Positions 26,774 to 35,451 of a DNA stretch of 44,547 nt are shown here, in pieces (the first letter of the stretch is position 1; each line of letters opens with the position of its first letter). This DNA comes from Rhodocyclales bacterium (GTDB lineage: Bacteria > Pseudomonadota > Gammaproteobacteria > Burkholderiales > Rhodocyclaceae). Below the pieces are notes generated by a model. The model did not search any database, had not been told where the DNA came from, and saw only the letters and a program-made list of their open reading frames with translations. The position numbers and the translations under genes are program-made. The stretch lies in NCBI GenBank assembly GCA_016192435.1, contig JACPUD010000078.1, positions 1 to 44,547 on the forward strand. The letters run 5' to 3'.

Positions 26774-29383
26774 ATGCTTGAAGCCTATCGCCAACACGTC
26801 GCCGAACGCGGCGCACTTGGTATCCCCCCGCTGCCGCTGTCCAAGCAGCAGACTGAAGCGCTGGTCGCTCTCCTGATGGCTCCACAGCAGTTGCCAAACG
26901 CGGGCGAAGAGGCCTTCCTGGTGGACCTGATTACCCATCGGGTGCCGGCCGGCGTCGATGATGCCGCCAAGGTCAAGGCTGAATTCCTTGCGCAAGTTGC
27001 CGCTGGCGACACGGCGTGCCCGCTGATTTCGCGCGAAAAGGCCACCGAACTGCTCGGCACCATGGTCGGCGGCTACAACGTGAAGCCGCTGATCGACATG
27101 CTCGACGATGCCGTGGTCGGCGCGATTGCCGCCAAAGCGCTCAAATCCACGCTGCTGATGTTCGACTTCTTCCACGACGTGGCCGAGAAAGCCAAGGCCG
27201 GCAGCGCCAACGCCAAGGCCGTGATGCAATCCTGGGCCGATGCCGAATGGTTCACCCAGCGCCCGGAAGTGCCGCAATCGCTGAAGGTCACCATCTTCAA
27301 GGTCACCGGCGAAACCAACACCGACGACCTCTCCCCGGCGCCCGACGCCTGGAGCCGTCCCGACATCCCGCTGCACGCGCTGGCCATGCTGAAGAACCCG
27401 CGCCCCGGCATCGAGGCCGACAAGGCCGGCGAACGCGGCCCGATCAAGCAGCTCGATGCGCTCAAGGCCAAGGGCAACCTGGTCGCCTACGTCGGCGACG
27501 TGGTCGGCACCGGCTCGTCGCGCAAGTCGGCCACCAACTCCGTGCTGTGGTTCACCGGCGAAGACATCCCCTTCGTCCCCAACAAGCGCTTCGGCGGCGT
27601 CTGCCTCGGCACCAAGATCGCGCCGATTTTCTACAACACCATGGAAGATGCCGGCGCGCTGCCGATCGAACTCGACGTCGGCCAGATGAACATGGGCGAC
27701 GAAGTCGAGCTGCGTCCCTATGACGGCAAGGCCCTCAAGGGCGGCGCCGTGATTTCGGAATTCAAGGTCAAGTCCGACGTCGTTTTCGACGAAGTCCGCG
27801 CCGGCGGCCGCATCAACCTGATCATCGGCCGCGCGCTGACCGGCAAGGCCCGCGAATTCCTCGGCCTGCCCGCCTCGACGCTGTTCCGCCTGCCGCAAGC
27901 ACCCAAGGATTCCGGCAAGGGCTACTCGCAGGCGCAGAAGATGGTCGGCCGCGCCTGCGGTTTCCCCGAAGGCAAGGGCGTGCGTCCCGGCACCTACTGC
28001 GAACCGAAGATGACCTCGGTCGGCAGCCAGGACACCACCGGCCCGATGACCCGCGACGAACTGAAAGACCTCGCCTGCCTCGGCTTCTCCGCCGACCTGG
28101 TGATGCAGTCCTTCTGCCACACCGCCGCCTACCCGAAGCTGGTGGACGTCAAGACCCACCGCACCCTGCCCTCCTTTATCACCGCGCGCGGCGGTATCTC
28201 GCTGCGTCCCGGCGATGGCGTGATCCACTCCTGGCTCAACCGCCTGCTACTGCCGGATACCGTCGGCACCGGCGGCGACAGCCACACGCGCTTCCCGATC
28301 GGCATTTCCTTCCCGGCCGGCTCCGGCCTGGTCGCCTTCGCCGCCGCCACCGGCGTGATGCCGCTGGACATGCCGGAATCCGTGCTGGTGCGCTTCAAGG
28401 GCTCGCTGACTGAGGCCGGCAAGCGCGGCATCACCCTGCGCGACCTGGTCAACGCGATTCCGCTCTACGCCATCAAGCAAGGCCTGCTGACCGTGGCCAA
28501 GCAAGGCAAGAAGAACATCTTCTCCGGTCGCATCCTCGAAATCGAGGGCCTGCCCGACCTCAAGGTGGAACAGGCTTTCGAGCTCACCGACGCCTCCGCC
28601 GAGCGTTCCGCCGCCGGCTGCTCGGTGCGCCTGAACAAGGAGCCGATCGTCGAGTACATGCGCTCCAACATCACGCTGATGAAGTGGATGATCGCCGAAG
28701 GCTATGACGACAAGCGCGCCCTGGGCCGCCGCGTCAAGGCCATGGAGAACTGGATCGCCAACGGCACCTTGCTGGCGCCCGATGCGGATGCCGAGTACGC
28801 AGCCGTGATCGAGATCGACCTGGCCGACGTCAAGGAACCGATCCTGGCCTGTCCCAACGATCCGGACGACGTCAAGCTGTTGTCCGAAGTCGCCGGCGAG
28901 AAGATCGACGAAGTCTTCATCGGCAGTTGCATGACCAACATCGGCCACTTCCGCGCCGCCGGCAAGGTGCTCGAAGGCAAGACCGACATTCCGACCCGCC
29001 TCTGGATCGCGCCGCCGACCAAGATGGACGCCATGATCCTCAACGAGGAAGGCTATTACGCGATCCTCGGCAAGTCCGGCGCGCGCATGGAAATGCCCGG
29101 CTGCAGCCTGTGCATGGGCAACCAGGCACAGATCAGGAAGGGCAGCACGGCGGTATCGACCTCGACCCGCAACTTCCCCAACCGGCTCGGCATCGACACC
29201 CGCGTCTATCTAAGTTCCGCCGAACTGGCAGCGGTGACCGCGCTGATGGGCAAGATCCCGACCGTGGCCGAGTACATGGAGCAGGTGCAGACGGTGAACG
29301 CCAAGGCCGCCGACGTCTATCGCTACATGAACTTCGACCAGATCGCCGAGTTCAAGGAAGTCGCGGATACGGTGACGGTGTAG
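26774..29383 (+). CDS. acnB: Aconitate hydratase B (bifunctional aconitase / 2-methylisocitrate dehydratase)
   Basis: An 869-residue AcnB. An N-terminal HEAT-like helical domain ([22 protein letters not shown]) and the swivel domain ([30 protein letters not shown]) precede the catalytic domains, the domain order that distinguishes AcnB from AcnA. The [4Fe-4S] cysteines are in [14 protein letters not shown] (one) and GCSLCMGNQ (two). [19 protein letters not shown] is a catalytic signature. GAGAGGAC precedes the ATG. The AcnB type may act as an iron- or oxidant-responsive mRNA-binding protein, as in E. coli. Confidence 0.97.
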   Translation: MLEAYRQHVAERGALGIPPLPLSKQQTEALVALLMAPQQLPNAGEEAFLVDLITHRVPAGVDDAAKVKAEFLAQVAAGDTACPLISREKATELLGTMVGGYNVKPLIDMLDDAVVGAIAAKALKSTLLMFDFFHDVAEKAKAGSANAKAVMQSWADAEWFTQRPEVPQSLKVTIFKVTGETNTDDLSPAPDAWSRPDIPLHALAMLKNPRPGIEADKAGERGPIKQLDALKAKGNLVAYVGDVVGTGSSRKSATNSVLWFTGEDIPFVPNKRFGGVCLGTKIAPIFYNTMEDAGALPIELDVGQMNMGDEVELRPYDGKALKGGAVISEFKVKSDVVFDEVRAGGRINLIIGRALTGKAREFLGLPASTLFRLPQAPKDSGKGYSQAQKMVGRACGFPEGKGVRPGTYCEPKMTSVGSQDTTGPMTRDELKDLACLGFSADLVMQSFCHTAAYPKLVDVKTHRTLPSFITARGGISLRPGDGVIHSWLNRLLLPDTVGTGGDSHTRFPIGISFPAGSGLVAFAAATGVMPLDMPESVLVRFKGSLTEAGKRGITLRDLVNAIPLYAIKQGLLTVAKQGKKNIFSGRILEIEGLPDLKVEQAFELTDASAERSAAGCSVRLNKEPIVEYMRSNITLMKWMIAEGYDDKRALGRRVKAMENWIANGTLLAPDADAEYAAVIEIDLADVKEPILACPNDPDDVKLLSEVAGEKIDEVFIGSCMTNIGHFRAAGKVLEGKTDIPTRLWIAPPTKMDAMILNEEGYYAILGKSGARMEMPGCSLCMGNQAQIRKGSTAVSTSTRNFPNRLGIDTRVYLSSAELAAVTALMGKIPTVAEYMEQVQTVNAKAADVYRYMNFDQIAEFKEVADTVTV

Positions 29384-29425
29384 GCAGCATTTCGGCGCCG
29401 TAGTACCAGCGCCAACTTTCAAGGC

Positions 29426-29465
29426 AAACCGCCCCCATGGAGAAATCCGTGGGGGCGGTTTTTTT
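29426..29465 (+). terminator. Strong intrinsic terminator after acnB
   Basis: An 11-12 bp stem (AAACCGCCCCCA with TGGGGGCGGTTT) around a 12-base loop is followed by a T-run at 29459-29465, 43 bases after the acnB stop. The stop codon of the convergent gene at 29464 lies in the T-run, so the element may serve both directions. Confidence 0.9.
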
Positions 29466-29700
29466 ATACCCGGGTTTCGTAAGGGCGTGCTGAAAGTTGC
29501 CGGGGAATCTGGTCGCCGTAGGCCCAGTTGAGATAGGCCAGCCGCAACCTGACCACCTCGCGCTGGGCATCCGGATCGCCGCGCGAAGCCTGGTCGATCA
29601 GCAACTGAAAGCGCCTTTCGCTGGCGCAGGCTATATCCGCCAGCGCTGTTGCCGCCGGCAAGCCGACGATTTCATTGAGCGGTGGAATTCGTTGTGCCAT
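29464..29700 (-). CDS. Small conserved hypothetical protein
   Basis: A 78-residue acidic/basic helical protein starting MAQRIPPLNEIVGLPAATAL and ending PRQLSARPYETRV. Its stretch RRFQLLIDQASRGDPDAQREVVRLRLAYLNWAYG looks like a helical pair. No known domain is recognised. The start at 29700 is chosen, but the frame continues to an upstream TTG at 29730. It is 33 bases downstream of the next gene and probably co-transcribed with it. Confidence 0.55.
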   Translation of the reverse strand: MAQRIPPLNEIVGLPAATALADIACASERRFQLLIDQASRGDPDAQREVVRLRLAYLNWAYGDQIPRQLSARPYETRV

Positions 29701-29733
29701 CACGCCTGGCGCATCAGATTCGCCGGCCAAGCC

Positions 29734-30123
29734 CTAGCTGACCCGCTGCGGCTGGCATTCAGCCTTGACGACGCCGACAGCCGCCATCGCCTGAGTCAGT
29801 TGAGCGTCATTCATGGCCACCAGCAGCGCCAGGCCGGCGCGCAACAACTGGCTTTTCTTGACGTCGGTGTCCAGCGCCTGCAGGCGTTGCTTGAGTGCGC
29901 CGAGTTGCGCATTTTCGTCATCAGGAAGCTTGTAGCGTTTCGATGTGGATTTGCGCTGCTTGGCTTTGGTCGGCAGCGGCGTGACCATGTCCGGAATTCT
30001 CGCCGCCGGCCTGGTCGCGAGCACCTTGGCGAGCCGGACGCGCCTGGACTTGCCGGCGATGCCGGATTCGGCTGCGGTCGGAACAAGCGCGCGGCTGGTG
30101 GCGGGAGGTTTGGCTGCCGGCAT
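29734..30123 (-). CDS. Lysine/alanine-rich hypothetical protein with possible DNA-binding C-terminus
   Basis: About 129 residues. The N-terminal half (PAAKPPATSRALVPTAAESG, then TKAKQRKSTSKRYKLP) is basic and probably disordered. The C-terminal half (ENAQLGALKQRLQALDTDVKKSQLLRAGLALLVAMNDAQL) is helical, and KKSQLLRAGL resembles the helix pair of a ribbon-helix-helix or phasin-like protein. The function is not known. AAAGG upstream supports the start at 30123; the frame runs to 30159. Confidence 0.6.
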   Translation of the reverse strand: MPAAKPPATSRALVPTAAESGIAGKSRRVRLAKVLATRPAARIPDMVTPLPTKAKQRKSTSKRYKLPDDENAQLGALKQRLQALDTDVKKSQLLRAGLALLVAMNDAQLTQAMAAVGVVKAECQPQRVS

Positions 30124-30296
30124 TTCAGAACCTTTCTTGACGATGGAGCCGCGTCGCACGGCGCAGCGGCCTGGAAAACGACGCGATCCGGAGAATCTGG
30201 AGATCAGGCTGCCCGAGGTCGGGGCAACTTTGACATTAGATAATTCTATTCAGCCCACAGCGCTTGCATATACTCCCAGACCGGTATTTTGCTTAC

Positions 30297-30309
30297 TACC
30301 TTTTCGGTA
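30297..30309. promoter_or_regulatory. Inverted repeat TACC-N5-GGTA
   Basis: TACC (30297-30300) and GGTA (30306-30309) form a short inverted repeat in the intergenic region between the response regulator and the hypothetical pair. It has the same half-sites as the TACC-N8-GGTA sites but a shorter spacer, so it is a weak candidate for the same regulator. Confidence 0.25.
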
Positions 30310-30354
30310 ATGCTGGCTGGCCTGCGGCCGGTGTATGCCCTGACCGACCCAGAT

Positions 30355-30999
30355 TCAGGGCAGCACCAGACCGGTGCGAATGGCATAGCGGGTCAGTTCC
30401 ACGACATTGTGCAACTCCAGCTTGCGCATCAGGTTGCGCCGATGCACGTCGACCGTGCTCGGCGCGATATGCAATTCGGCCGCGATGTCGGGCGCGCTCT
30501 TGCCTTCCGCCAGCAGGGTGGCCACCTGCACCTCGCGCCGCGACAGCGGACTGGGCTCCTGCTGCCCCGCTGCGCTGCGGCGGTCGCGCAGGCCATCGGC
30601 GACCAGCGCCGCGACCTCGGAACAAAGGTAACTGCGGCCCGCGACGACGTTGCGTATGCCCTGTTTCAGCTCGGCACCGGCCGCCGACTTGGCGATGTAG
30701 CCGCTGGCGCCGACATCGAGCATCTGCTGGATGATGCGCCGATCGAGGTAGGTGGACAAGGCCAGCACCTTGATCTGCGGATGCCTGGCCAGCAGGCGCC
30801 GCGTGGTTTCGATGCCCGACTGCCCGGGCAGGGCGACATCCATCACCACCACGGTGGGCGCCAGTTCGTCAGCCAGACGCAGAGCCGTCTCGCCATCGCC
30901 GACGGCTGCCACCACATCCATGCCATTGTCCTGCTCAAGCACCACGCGCAAGGCTTCCCGCACCATCGTATGGTCATCGACAAGCATTATGCGGATCAT
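30355..30999 (-). CDS. NarL/FixJ-family response regulator
   Basis: A 214-residue response regulator. The receiver domain has acidic residues DD (8-9), the phospho-acceptor Asp54 in VVMDVALPG, the Thr/Ser at LALST and Lys in IAKSAAGAE. The C-terminal LuxR-type helix-turn-helix is LSRREVQVATLLAEGKSAPDIAAELHIAPSTVDVHRRNLMRKL. The start at 30999 has AAGGAG upstream and overlaps the kinase gene by 26 bases. The kinase directly upstream is its obvious partner. The candidate TACC-N8-GGTA operators nearby have NarL geometry. Confidence 0.93.
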   Translation of the reverse strand: MIRIMLVDDHTMVREALRVVLEQDNGMDVVAAVGDGETALRLADELAPTVVVMDVALPGQSGIETTRRLLARHPQIKVLALSTYLDRRIIQQMLDVGASGYIAKSAAGAELKQGIRNVVAGRSYLCSEVAALVADGLRDRRSAAGQQEPSPLSRREVQVATLLAEGKSAPDIAAELHIAPSTVDVHRRNLMRKLELHNVVELTRYAIRTGLVLP

Positions 31000-33358
31000 C
31001 GCAGATCTCCTTTTCACCGAGGGAATGCGGCACGCTCAGGGTGATCGTGGTGCCGTTGCCGGGGCTGCTGTCGACTTCCATTTCGCCGCCGATGTTCGCA
31101 ATCCGTTCATAGATCGAGCGCAGCCCGAAACTTTGATACCCGGGCCAGGCGCCGAGATGGTCGGCCGGCTCGAAACCGCATCCGGCGTCGCTCACCACCA
31201 ACATCAGCCGGCTGCCGCTGCACAGGCAGGAAAGACTGGCATCCCTCACCCCGGCGTGCTTGGCGACATTGATCAGCAGTTCGCGCGCCGCGCGGTAAAG
31301 CACCGCCTGCACCTCGTCGATCAGGCGCCGGCGGCAGTCGTCGTGGTCGACATGGACCATGACGCCGTAGACGCGCTCGATTTCCTCGGCCAGCCATTGC
31401 AGTGCCGGCAACAGGCCGAGCGTGTGCAGCACCGGCGGGCTCAGCTGCTGGGTGATGTTGCGCGCCGCCTGGTCGGCCTGGACCACCAGCGCCACCATCT
31501 GATCGATCAGGGGTTGCAGCTCGCCGGCGGATGTCGAGGTGAGCTTGATTTTCATGACGGCCAGCAGTTGGCCGAGATTGTCGTGCAGGTCCTGCGCCAG
31601 ATTGCGCCGCTCGCGCTCTTCGGTCATGGCCAACTGCGCCGACAGCCTGCGCAACTGCGCGGTGCGCTCGGCCACCTTGAATTCGAGGCTTTCGGCCATT
31701 TCGCGCAACTGCTGTTCGACCTGCTTGCGATGGGTGATATCCACCATGATGCCGCGCAACCAGCGCGGTGCGCCGTTCTCTTCGACCACTGTGACAATGT
31801 CGTGCAGCCAGACCGTGCGTCCGTCCTGCGCCATGAAGCGGTATTCGAAATCGTGCGGCATCATGCGCTCGGTGCAGGACTGGCAATATGCGGGCGCCCA
31901 GTCCCTGTCGTCGGGATGCAGATTGCTGACCCAGAACTCCGGCTGCAACCAGTCCGCAACCGGATAGCCCAGCAGGCGCTCCGCCTGCCGGCTGATGAAG
32001 GTGAAATCGAAGGTTTTTGCGTCGGCCTCCCAGACGATGCCATCGGTAGTATTGACGATGTCCCGGAAGCGCCGCTGGGAAGCCGCGAGGACCTCCTCGG
32101 CCTGCTTGCGCTCGGTGATGTCCTTCACGGTGGCCGCGTAGCTGACGATCTGGCCGCTTCCGTCGCGGACTGCGGACGGCGTGATCATCACCGGGAAACG
32201 CTCGCCGTTCTTGCGCATGAAGATCAGCTCAAGCTCGCCCAGCTCCCCATGCGACACCCGGCTGAACTCCGCATGGATGAACTCGTACTGTTCCGGCGGC
32301 CAATAAGGATGGGGCACGCCGTTGCCGACGAGCTCCTCGCGCGAGAAGCCGGTCATGCGGCACAGGGCCGGGTTTACGTCGAGATGCACGCCCCTGAGAT
32401 CCACTGCCGAAAACCCATCCTGCATCGAATCGATCAGGCTGCGGACAAATTGATTCGAGGCCGTCAGGGCATCCTGCGCACGTTTTTGTTCGGTGATGTC
32501 GGTTACCGTGCCGATCACGCCGATGATCTCGCCCTTGGCGTTGCGCAGCGGCGCGGTGCGGTCCAGCGCCCAGCCGGTACGACCGGTTTGCCTGACCTGG
32601 AAAGGAAAGGTGACGGATTTGGCGATACCGCCGGCAAGGGCGTTTTCCAGATTGGCAAATACGCCGCGCTCCTCAAGAAAGGGAAAGACATCCCGCGGAT
32701 GGTGCCCGAGAACATCGCAGGCCTTCATGCCGGTGAATATCTCCATATATGTATTCCACACCCGATAGCGCAGGTCGGAGCCATAGACCACGATACCTTC
32801 CTGCACGTTGGCGATCACCTGCTCGTTGAATCGGCTGGATTCGAGCAGCATCGCTGCCGCGAGCTTACGCTCGCTGATGTCCGCCACAACCAAGCGGCAT
32901 TCCCTGCGGTCGGCGGACAGCGTGGCATCGATCTGGACGGTCCGCGACAGCTTGCCGTCGATCGTCAGCTCCAATTCGCAGCATTGCCTCGCCTCACCCG
33001 CATGGACACGCTGCAGGAAGGTGTGAAACCCCGGACGATCGGCTTCGGTCGCGAACTCCGCGAAGCGCCTGCCGAGCAACCGGCTGCGCTCTCGTCCGAG
33101 CAAAAGCGCTGCGGTCAGGTTGACCCGGCCTATCGCACCGTCGCCGTCCAGCGTGACCAAGCCGACCGGGGAAAGATCGTATAAGTCGGTATAGCGTTCC
33201 AGTCCCGTCTTCACGCCGGCCTGCGAATGGCGCAACTCGTCGTTGCGCAACTCCAGTTCGCTGCGCCATTCGTGCATTTCATGCAGGAAATTTTCGCCGC
33301 GGCGCGGCAACTCGGCGGCGGCATCGCCATCGCTGGGCCGATGCGGCTTCATAGCCAT
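30974..33358 (-). CDS. Multi-PAS sensor histidine kinase (HisKA_3 / NarX-like transmitter)
   Basis: A 794-residue cytoplasmic kinase with no membrane segments. About four PAS domains lie in tandem: DLSPVGLVTLDGDGAIGRVN; ANVQEGIVVYGSDLRYRVWN; DSMQDGFSAVDLRGVHLDVNPALCRMTGFSREELVG; and TTDGIVWEADAKTFDFTFIS. PAC segments sit between them. The HisKA_3 dimerisation helix has the phospho-acceptor His in RRNLAQDLHDNLGQLLAVMK. The ATPase domain includes ELLINVAKHAG and DAGCGFEP. The start at 33358 has AAGGAG; the frame continues to 33574. PAS multiplicity suggests redox, oxygen or small-ligand sensing. No haem or flavin ligand can be asserted from sequence alone. Confidence 0.92.
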   Translation of the reverse strand: MAMKPHRPSDGDAAAELPRRGENFLHEMHEWRSELELRNDELRHSQAGVKTGLERYTDLYDLSPVGLVTLDGDGAIGRVNLTAALLLGRERSRLLGRRFAEFATEADRPGFHTFLQRVHAGEARQCCELELTIDGKLSRTVQIDATLSADRRECRLVVADISERKLAAAMLLESSRFNEQVIANVQEGIVVYGSDLRYRVWNTYMEIFTGMKACDVLGHHPRDVFPFLEERGVFANLENALAGGIAKSVTFPFQVRQTGRTGWALDRTAPLRNAKGEIIGVIGTVTDITEQKRAQDALTASNQFVRSLIDSMQDGFSAVDLRGVHLDVNPALCRMTGFSREELVGNGVPHPYWPPEQYEFIHAEFSRVSHGELGELELIFMRKNGERFPVMITPSAVRDGSGQIVSYAATVKDITERKQAEEVLAASQRRFRDIVNTTDGIVWEADAKTFDFTFISRQAERLLGYPVADWLQPEFWVSNLHPDDRDWAPAYCQSCTERMMPHDFEYRFMAQDGRTVWLHDIVTVVEENGAPRWLRGIMVDITHRKQVEQQLREMAESLEFKVAERTAQLRRLSAQLAMTEERERRNLAQDLHDNLGQLLAVMKIKLTSTSAGELQPLIDQMVALVVQADQAARNITQQLSPPVLHTLGLLPALQWLAEEIERVYGVMVHVDHDDCRRRLIDEVQAVLYRAARELLINVAKHAGVRDASLSCLCSGSRLMLVVSDAGCGFEPADHLGAWPGYQSFGLRSIYERIANIGGEMEVDSSPGNGTTITLSVPHSLGEKEICDDPHNACR

Positions 33359-33674
33359 GAAATCAACTCCTTGGGCAACGCATCGCTGTCTTGGCGCGGT
33401 TCCACCCTCGGTTTCGCGCCGCGATGCGACAGAACCGCCATCGCCGCAGTTACGTCGCGGCGGGTTGAAGCATTCTTGGCAAATTCCCGGGATGGCACGG
33501 GTTTCCTTTTCTGGCGTCGCAATCAGGGCACCTATCGCAACCAGCTGCCGCAAGCAACGGAGCGGAAAGCGCACCTACTATACCGCGCAATGGCAATGCC
33601 CCTCTACGTCTGTCGCGGCCGCAGATTATCGACGACGCCCATCCGCCGGCAAATACCCCGAAACCATTAGCCGG

Positions 33675-33694
33675 AATACCACCCGTTTGGTATT
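33675..33694. promoter_or_regulatory. Inverted repeat AATACCA-N6-TGGTATT (NarL-like 7-2-7 site)
   Basis: The arms are exact reverse complements. The core TACC-N8-GGTA equals TAC-N10-GTA, the spacing between the outer triplets of a NarL 7-2-7 site. It abuts the -35 element of the candidate BCAM0308-gene promoter (TTTACA 33693-33698). A matching TACC-N8-GGTA lies at 36354-36369. Confidence 0.55.
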
Positions 33695-33720
33695 TACAGA
33701 CCCGACGCAAAACCTAGACT
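33693..33720 (+). promoter_or_regulatory. Candidate promoter of the BCAM0308-family gene
   Basis: TTTACA (33693-33698) and TAGACT (33715-33720) are separated by 16 bases and lie about 95 bases before the gene start. The inverted repeat at 33675-33694 overlaps the -35 edge, a place typical for response-regulator control. Confidence 0.4.
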
Positions 33721-33813
33721 CGGCCTGACCGAATACCGCAGCCGACCGTGCATCGGCCTCGAAATCAGGTCATGCCGCGAACCGTCGAGGACACCACCAG
33801 CAAAGGACCCATC

Positions 33814-34314
33814 ATGAACAGCCACAGCCTTCATCCCGGTTTTCACCCGGTCCGTCGTGACCGCCTGCTGCAGGAACAGACGCACGATACATACAAGCTC
33901 AGGGGCAAGCTGCCCGAACCGACAGTCTGCCCGGACTGCGGCGCGGTATTCCGCGGGGGACGCTGGCTCCAGGGCGAAGTTCCGCCGGACGCGCATCGGG
34001 AAACCTGCCCGGCCTGCCATCGCGTCAAAGACCACTATCCGGCCGGCTTCGTCAGTCTGGGGGGAACCTTCTTCGCCGCCCACCGCGAAGAGATCATGAG
34101 CCTCGTGCATCACGAAGAGCAACGCGAACGGCAGACACACCCGCTCAAGCGCATCATGGCAGTGGAAGCGCAGGACGACGGCGTGACGGTCACCACCACC
34201 GATGTGCATCTCGCGCGCAGCATCGGCGATGCAGTGCATCACGCCTACCAGGGTGCGCTTGAGTTCCACTACAAGCCGGACGAGAATCTGCTGCGTGTGC
34301 ACTGGACGCGCTGA
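33814..34314 (+). CDS. BCAM0308 family protein (zinc-ribbon-like)
   Basis: A 166-residue soluble protein resembling the BCAM0308 family. A likely zinc site is formed by CPDCGAVF and CPACHRV, about 37 residues apart. KDHYPAGFVSLGGTFFAAHREEIMSLVHHEE and HPLKRIMAVE follow. The namesake gene lies in the low-oxygen-activated locus of Burkholderia cenocepacia, to my knowledge, but its molecular role is unknown. The start at 33814 has AAAGGA seven bases upstream; the frame extends to 33748. Confidence 0.8.
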   Translation: MNSHSLHPGFHPVRRDRLLQEQTHDTYKLRGKLPEPTVCPDCGAVFRGGRWLQGEVPPDAHRETCPACHRVKDHYPAGFVSLGGTFFAAHREEIMSLVHHEEQRERQTHPLKRIMAVEAQDDGVTVTTTDVHLARSIGDAVHHAYQGALEFHYKPDENLLRVHWTR

Positions 34315-34346
34315 CCGCGCGCCCGGCAAACAGGAGGTCTGAGCCC

Positions 34347-34412
34347 ATGGACGATGCCATCGCTCTCGGCGTGGCTCTGTATCCCGGCTGCCGCCATGCT
34401 GAAGAAAGCTAA
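34347..34412 (+). CDS. Possible 21-residue leader peptide upstream of the small membrane protein
   Basis: ATG at 34347 has the best ribosome-binding site in this stretch (AGGAGG about 10 bases upstream) and opens a 21-codon frame, MDDAIALGVALYPGCRHAEES. It overlaps the start of the next frame at 34396. It may serve to couple translation of that gene. It is too short to assign a function and could be a chance frame. Confidence 0.3.
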   Translation: MDDAIALGVALYPGCRHAEES

Positions 34413-34563
34413 AATCCGGCGCTCCGTCGCCCTGCTACTGGTCGCGTTCGGCGCCATCGCAATGTTCCTCGCGCCGGAAACCTGGACCGGCCTGGCATTG
34501 CTGGCGCTCGGCGTGTTGCTGGAACTGGTCGGCATCGCATTGCGCGAGCACGATTCCCGCTGA
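34396..34563 (+). CDS. Small two-helix membrane protein
   Basis: A 55-residue protein with a basic N-terminus (MLKKAKIRR) and two hydrophobic segments, SVALLLVAFGAIAMFLA and TGLALLALGVLLELVGIAL, joined by a short PETW turn. The family is common beside stress genes in betaproteobacteria as far as I recall. No function is known. A longer in-frame ATG is at 34354. The gene start is inside the possible leader frame. Confidence 0.6.
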   Translation: MLKKAKIRRSVALLLVAFGAIAMFLAPETWTGLALLALGVLLELVGIALREHDSR

Positions 34564-34580
34564 GCGGAAGGCGCAGCGGA

Positions 34581-34691
34581 ATGCGGAGCAGACCGGAACC
34601 TTTCCAGCTCATCAGCTGGAATTCAGTGCACGCGCTCGCGCTCAAGCTGGCGCGGGGGATCGCCGAGTCCGGCTACCGGCCCGATATCATC
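34581..34691 (+). pseudogene. Truncated phosphoribosyltransferase (N-terminal fragment)
   Basis: The first 37 codons read MRSRPEPFQLISWNSVHALA..., then ARGIAESGYRPDII, closely matching the N-terminus of small PRPP-binding phosphoribosyltransferases (LISW..VH.LA..LA..I..SG..PD.IV). Homology stops at about 34685-34692, exactly where the opposite-strand Hsp20 gene also loses its family sequence. The frame continues to 34775 as a shadow of hsp20. The PRPP-binding loop and the rest of the enzyme are absent, so it cannot be functional as a transferase. Confidence 0.6.
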
Positions 34692-35077
34692 ACGCCATCG
34701 GCGTATTTGGCAGTCGCCGCGCCCTGCTCCACTTCCTTGTCGAGCGTGAAGCTGCGTGACACCTGGCCAAAATAGCGCTCGCTGTGTACCACTTTCTTGC
34801 CTTCCTTCTTCTCCGTTTCCTTTTTTACTTCGGCGCTGATGGAAACCAGGTTGCCATCCACGGAGATGCGAATGTCTTCCTTCCTGACGCCGGGAATTTC
34901 GGCTTTCACCGTGTAGGCCTTGTCGTCTTCCGTCACGTCGAGTTTCATTTGCGGCGCTGCCGGCGCGCCCTGGAATACCGGACGCACGATGAAGCCCTTG
35001 AACAGATTGTCGAAATCGCTGAAGGGGTCGAGGCGCGTCAGTTCGCTGAACGGATCGAAACGGGTTATGTTGGCCAT
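34673..35077 (-). CDS. Hsp20-family small heat shock protein, C-terminally truncated
   Basis: A 134-residue small heat shock protein. The start MANITRFDPFSEL is followed by a short N-arm and the alpha-crystallin domain: KLDVTEDDKAYTVKAEIPGV, KEDIRISVDGNLVSISAE, ERYFGQVSRSFTLDKEV. The family then normally has KYxDGVLxLTLPKK and an I-x-I tail. Here the sequence is KYADGVM and then ISGR-stop, so the last strand and the oligomer-forming tail are missing. The missing part ends at the junction with the phosphoribosyltransferase fragment. It may fold but oligomerise poorly. The start at 35077 has AAGAG upstream; the frame is open to 35254. Confidence 0.85.
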   Translation of the reverse strand: MANITRFDPFSELTRLDPFSDFDNLFKGFIVRPVFQGAPAAPQMKLDVTEDDKAYTVKAEIPGVRKEDIRISVDGNLVSISAEVKKETEKKEGKKVVHSERYFGQVSRSFTLDKEVEQGAATAKYADGVMISGR

Positions 35078-35138
35078 GATTGTGCTCTTGTCATTGTTTG
35101 AAAATGTTCGGATGTCCGGCCTGCGACGCGTCGCGCAG

Positions 35139-35375
35139 CTAGTGAAGGTTGTGCAGGATGCTCTCCACATCTGCCTCGGCCTGGAGCCAGTCCGACATCT
35201 CGTTGCCGGGCGCAAAGCCTCGCTGCTCGGCACGGAAATAGGCGGCTTCGGCAATCATTTGTTCCCGCGGACACTCGTAGTTTTCCGCTGGCGAATCGGC
35301 TCTAACCACGACTCGGACCTGTTTTGCAGGCATACCGCCTTTGGTCCTGCCTGCTGCTTCGCTTCTGGCCTTCAT
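35139..35375 (-). CDS. DUF2934 domain protein
   Basis: A 78-residue protein. The C-terminal REQMIAEAAYFRAEQRGFAPGNEMSDWLQAEADV is a clear DUF2934 helical motif (I..AAY..AE.RGF.PG.E..DWL.AE.E). The N-terminal 30 residues are basic. The start at 35375 has GGGAGAAG upstream. DUF2934 proteins often lie near stress genes; the role is unknown. It lies upstream of hsp20 on the same strand. Confidence 0.8.
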   Translation of the reverse strand: MKARSEAAGRTKGGMPAKQVRVVVRADSPAENYECPREQMIAEAAYFRAEQRGFAPGNEMSDWLQAEADVESILHNLH

Positions 35376-35451
35376 TTTCTTCTCCCGAATGGAACTGGAT
35401 TGAGTGACAAGGGTCACGAACATCCGCCGGTGTCTGCCGAGCTGGCCCAAT

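Larger units (their letters stand above)
33359..33813. other. Long divergent intergenic region between the sensor kinase and the BCAM0308-family gene
   Basis: These 455 bases hold no gene I can support. The kinase-side half is ordinary GC-rich sequence. The other half, from about 33650, is richer in repeated (G)AATACC words and contains the TACC-N8-GGTA inverted repeat and a probable plus-strand promoter. No small RNA could be recognised. Confidence 0.5.

Noticed and set aside
26732..28228. Minus-strand frame (498 codons) opposite acnB
   Set aside because: AcnB is unmistakable on the plus strand, and the frame is repetitive Val/Gly/Asp/His without motifs.
30752..33184. Long plus-strand frame (810 codons) opposite the sensor kinase
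   Set aside because: The minus-strand kinase has clear PAS and ATPase motifs; the plus frame has none.
33359..33813. FNR/ANR box (TTGAT-N4-ATCAA) upstream of the BCAM0308-family gene
   Set aside because: None was found, although the genes nearby suggest low-oxygen control.
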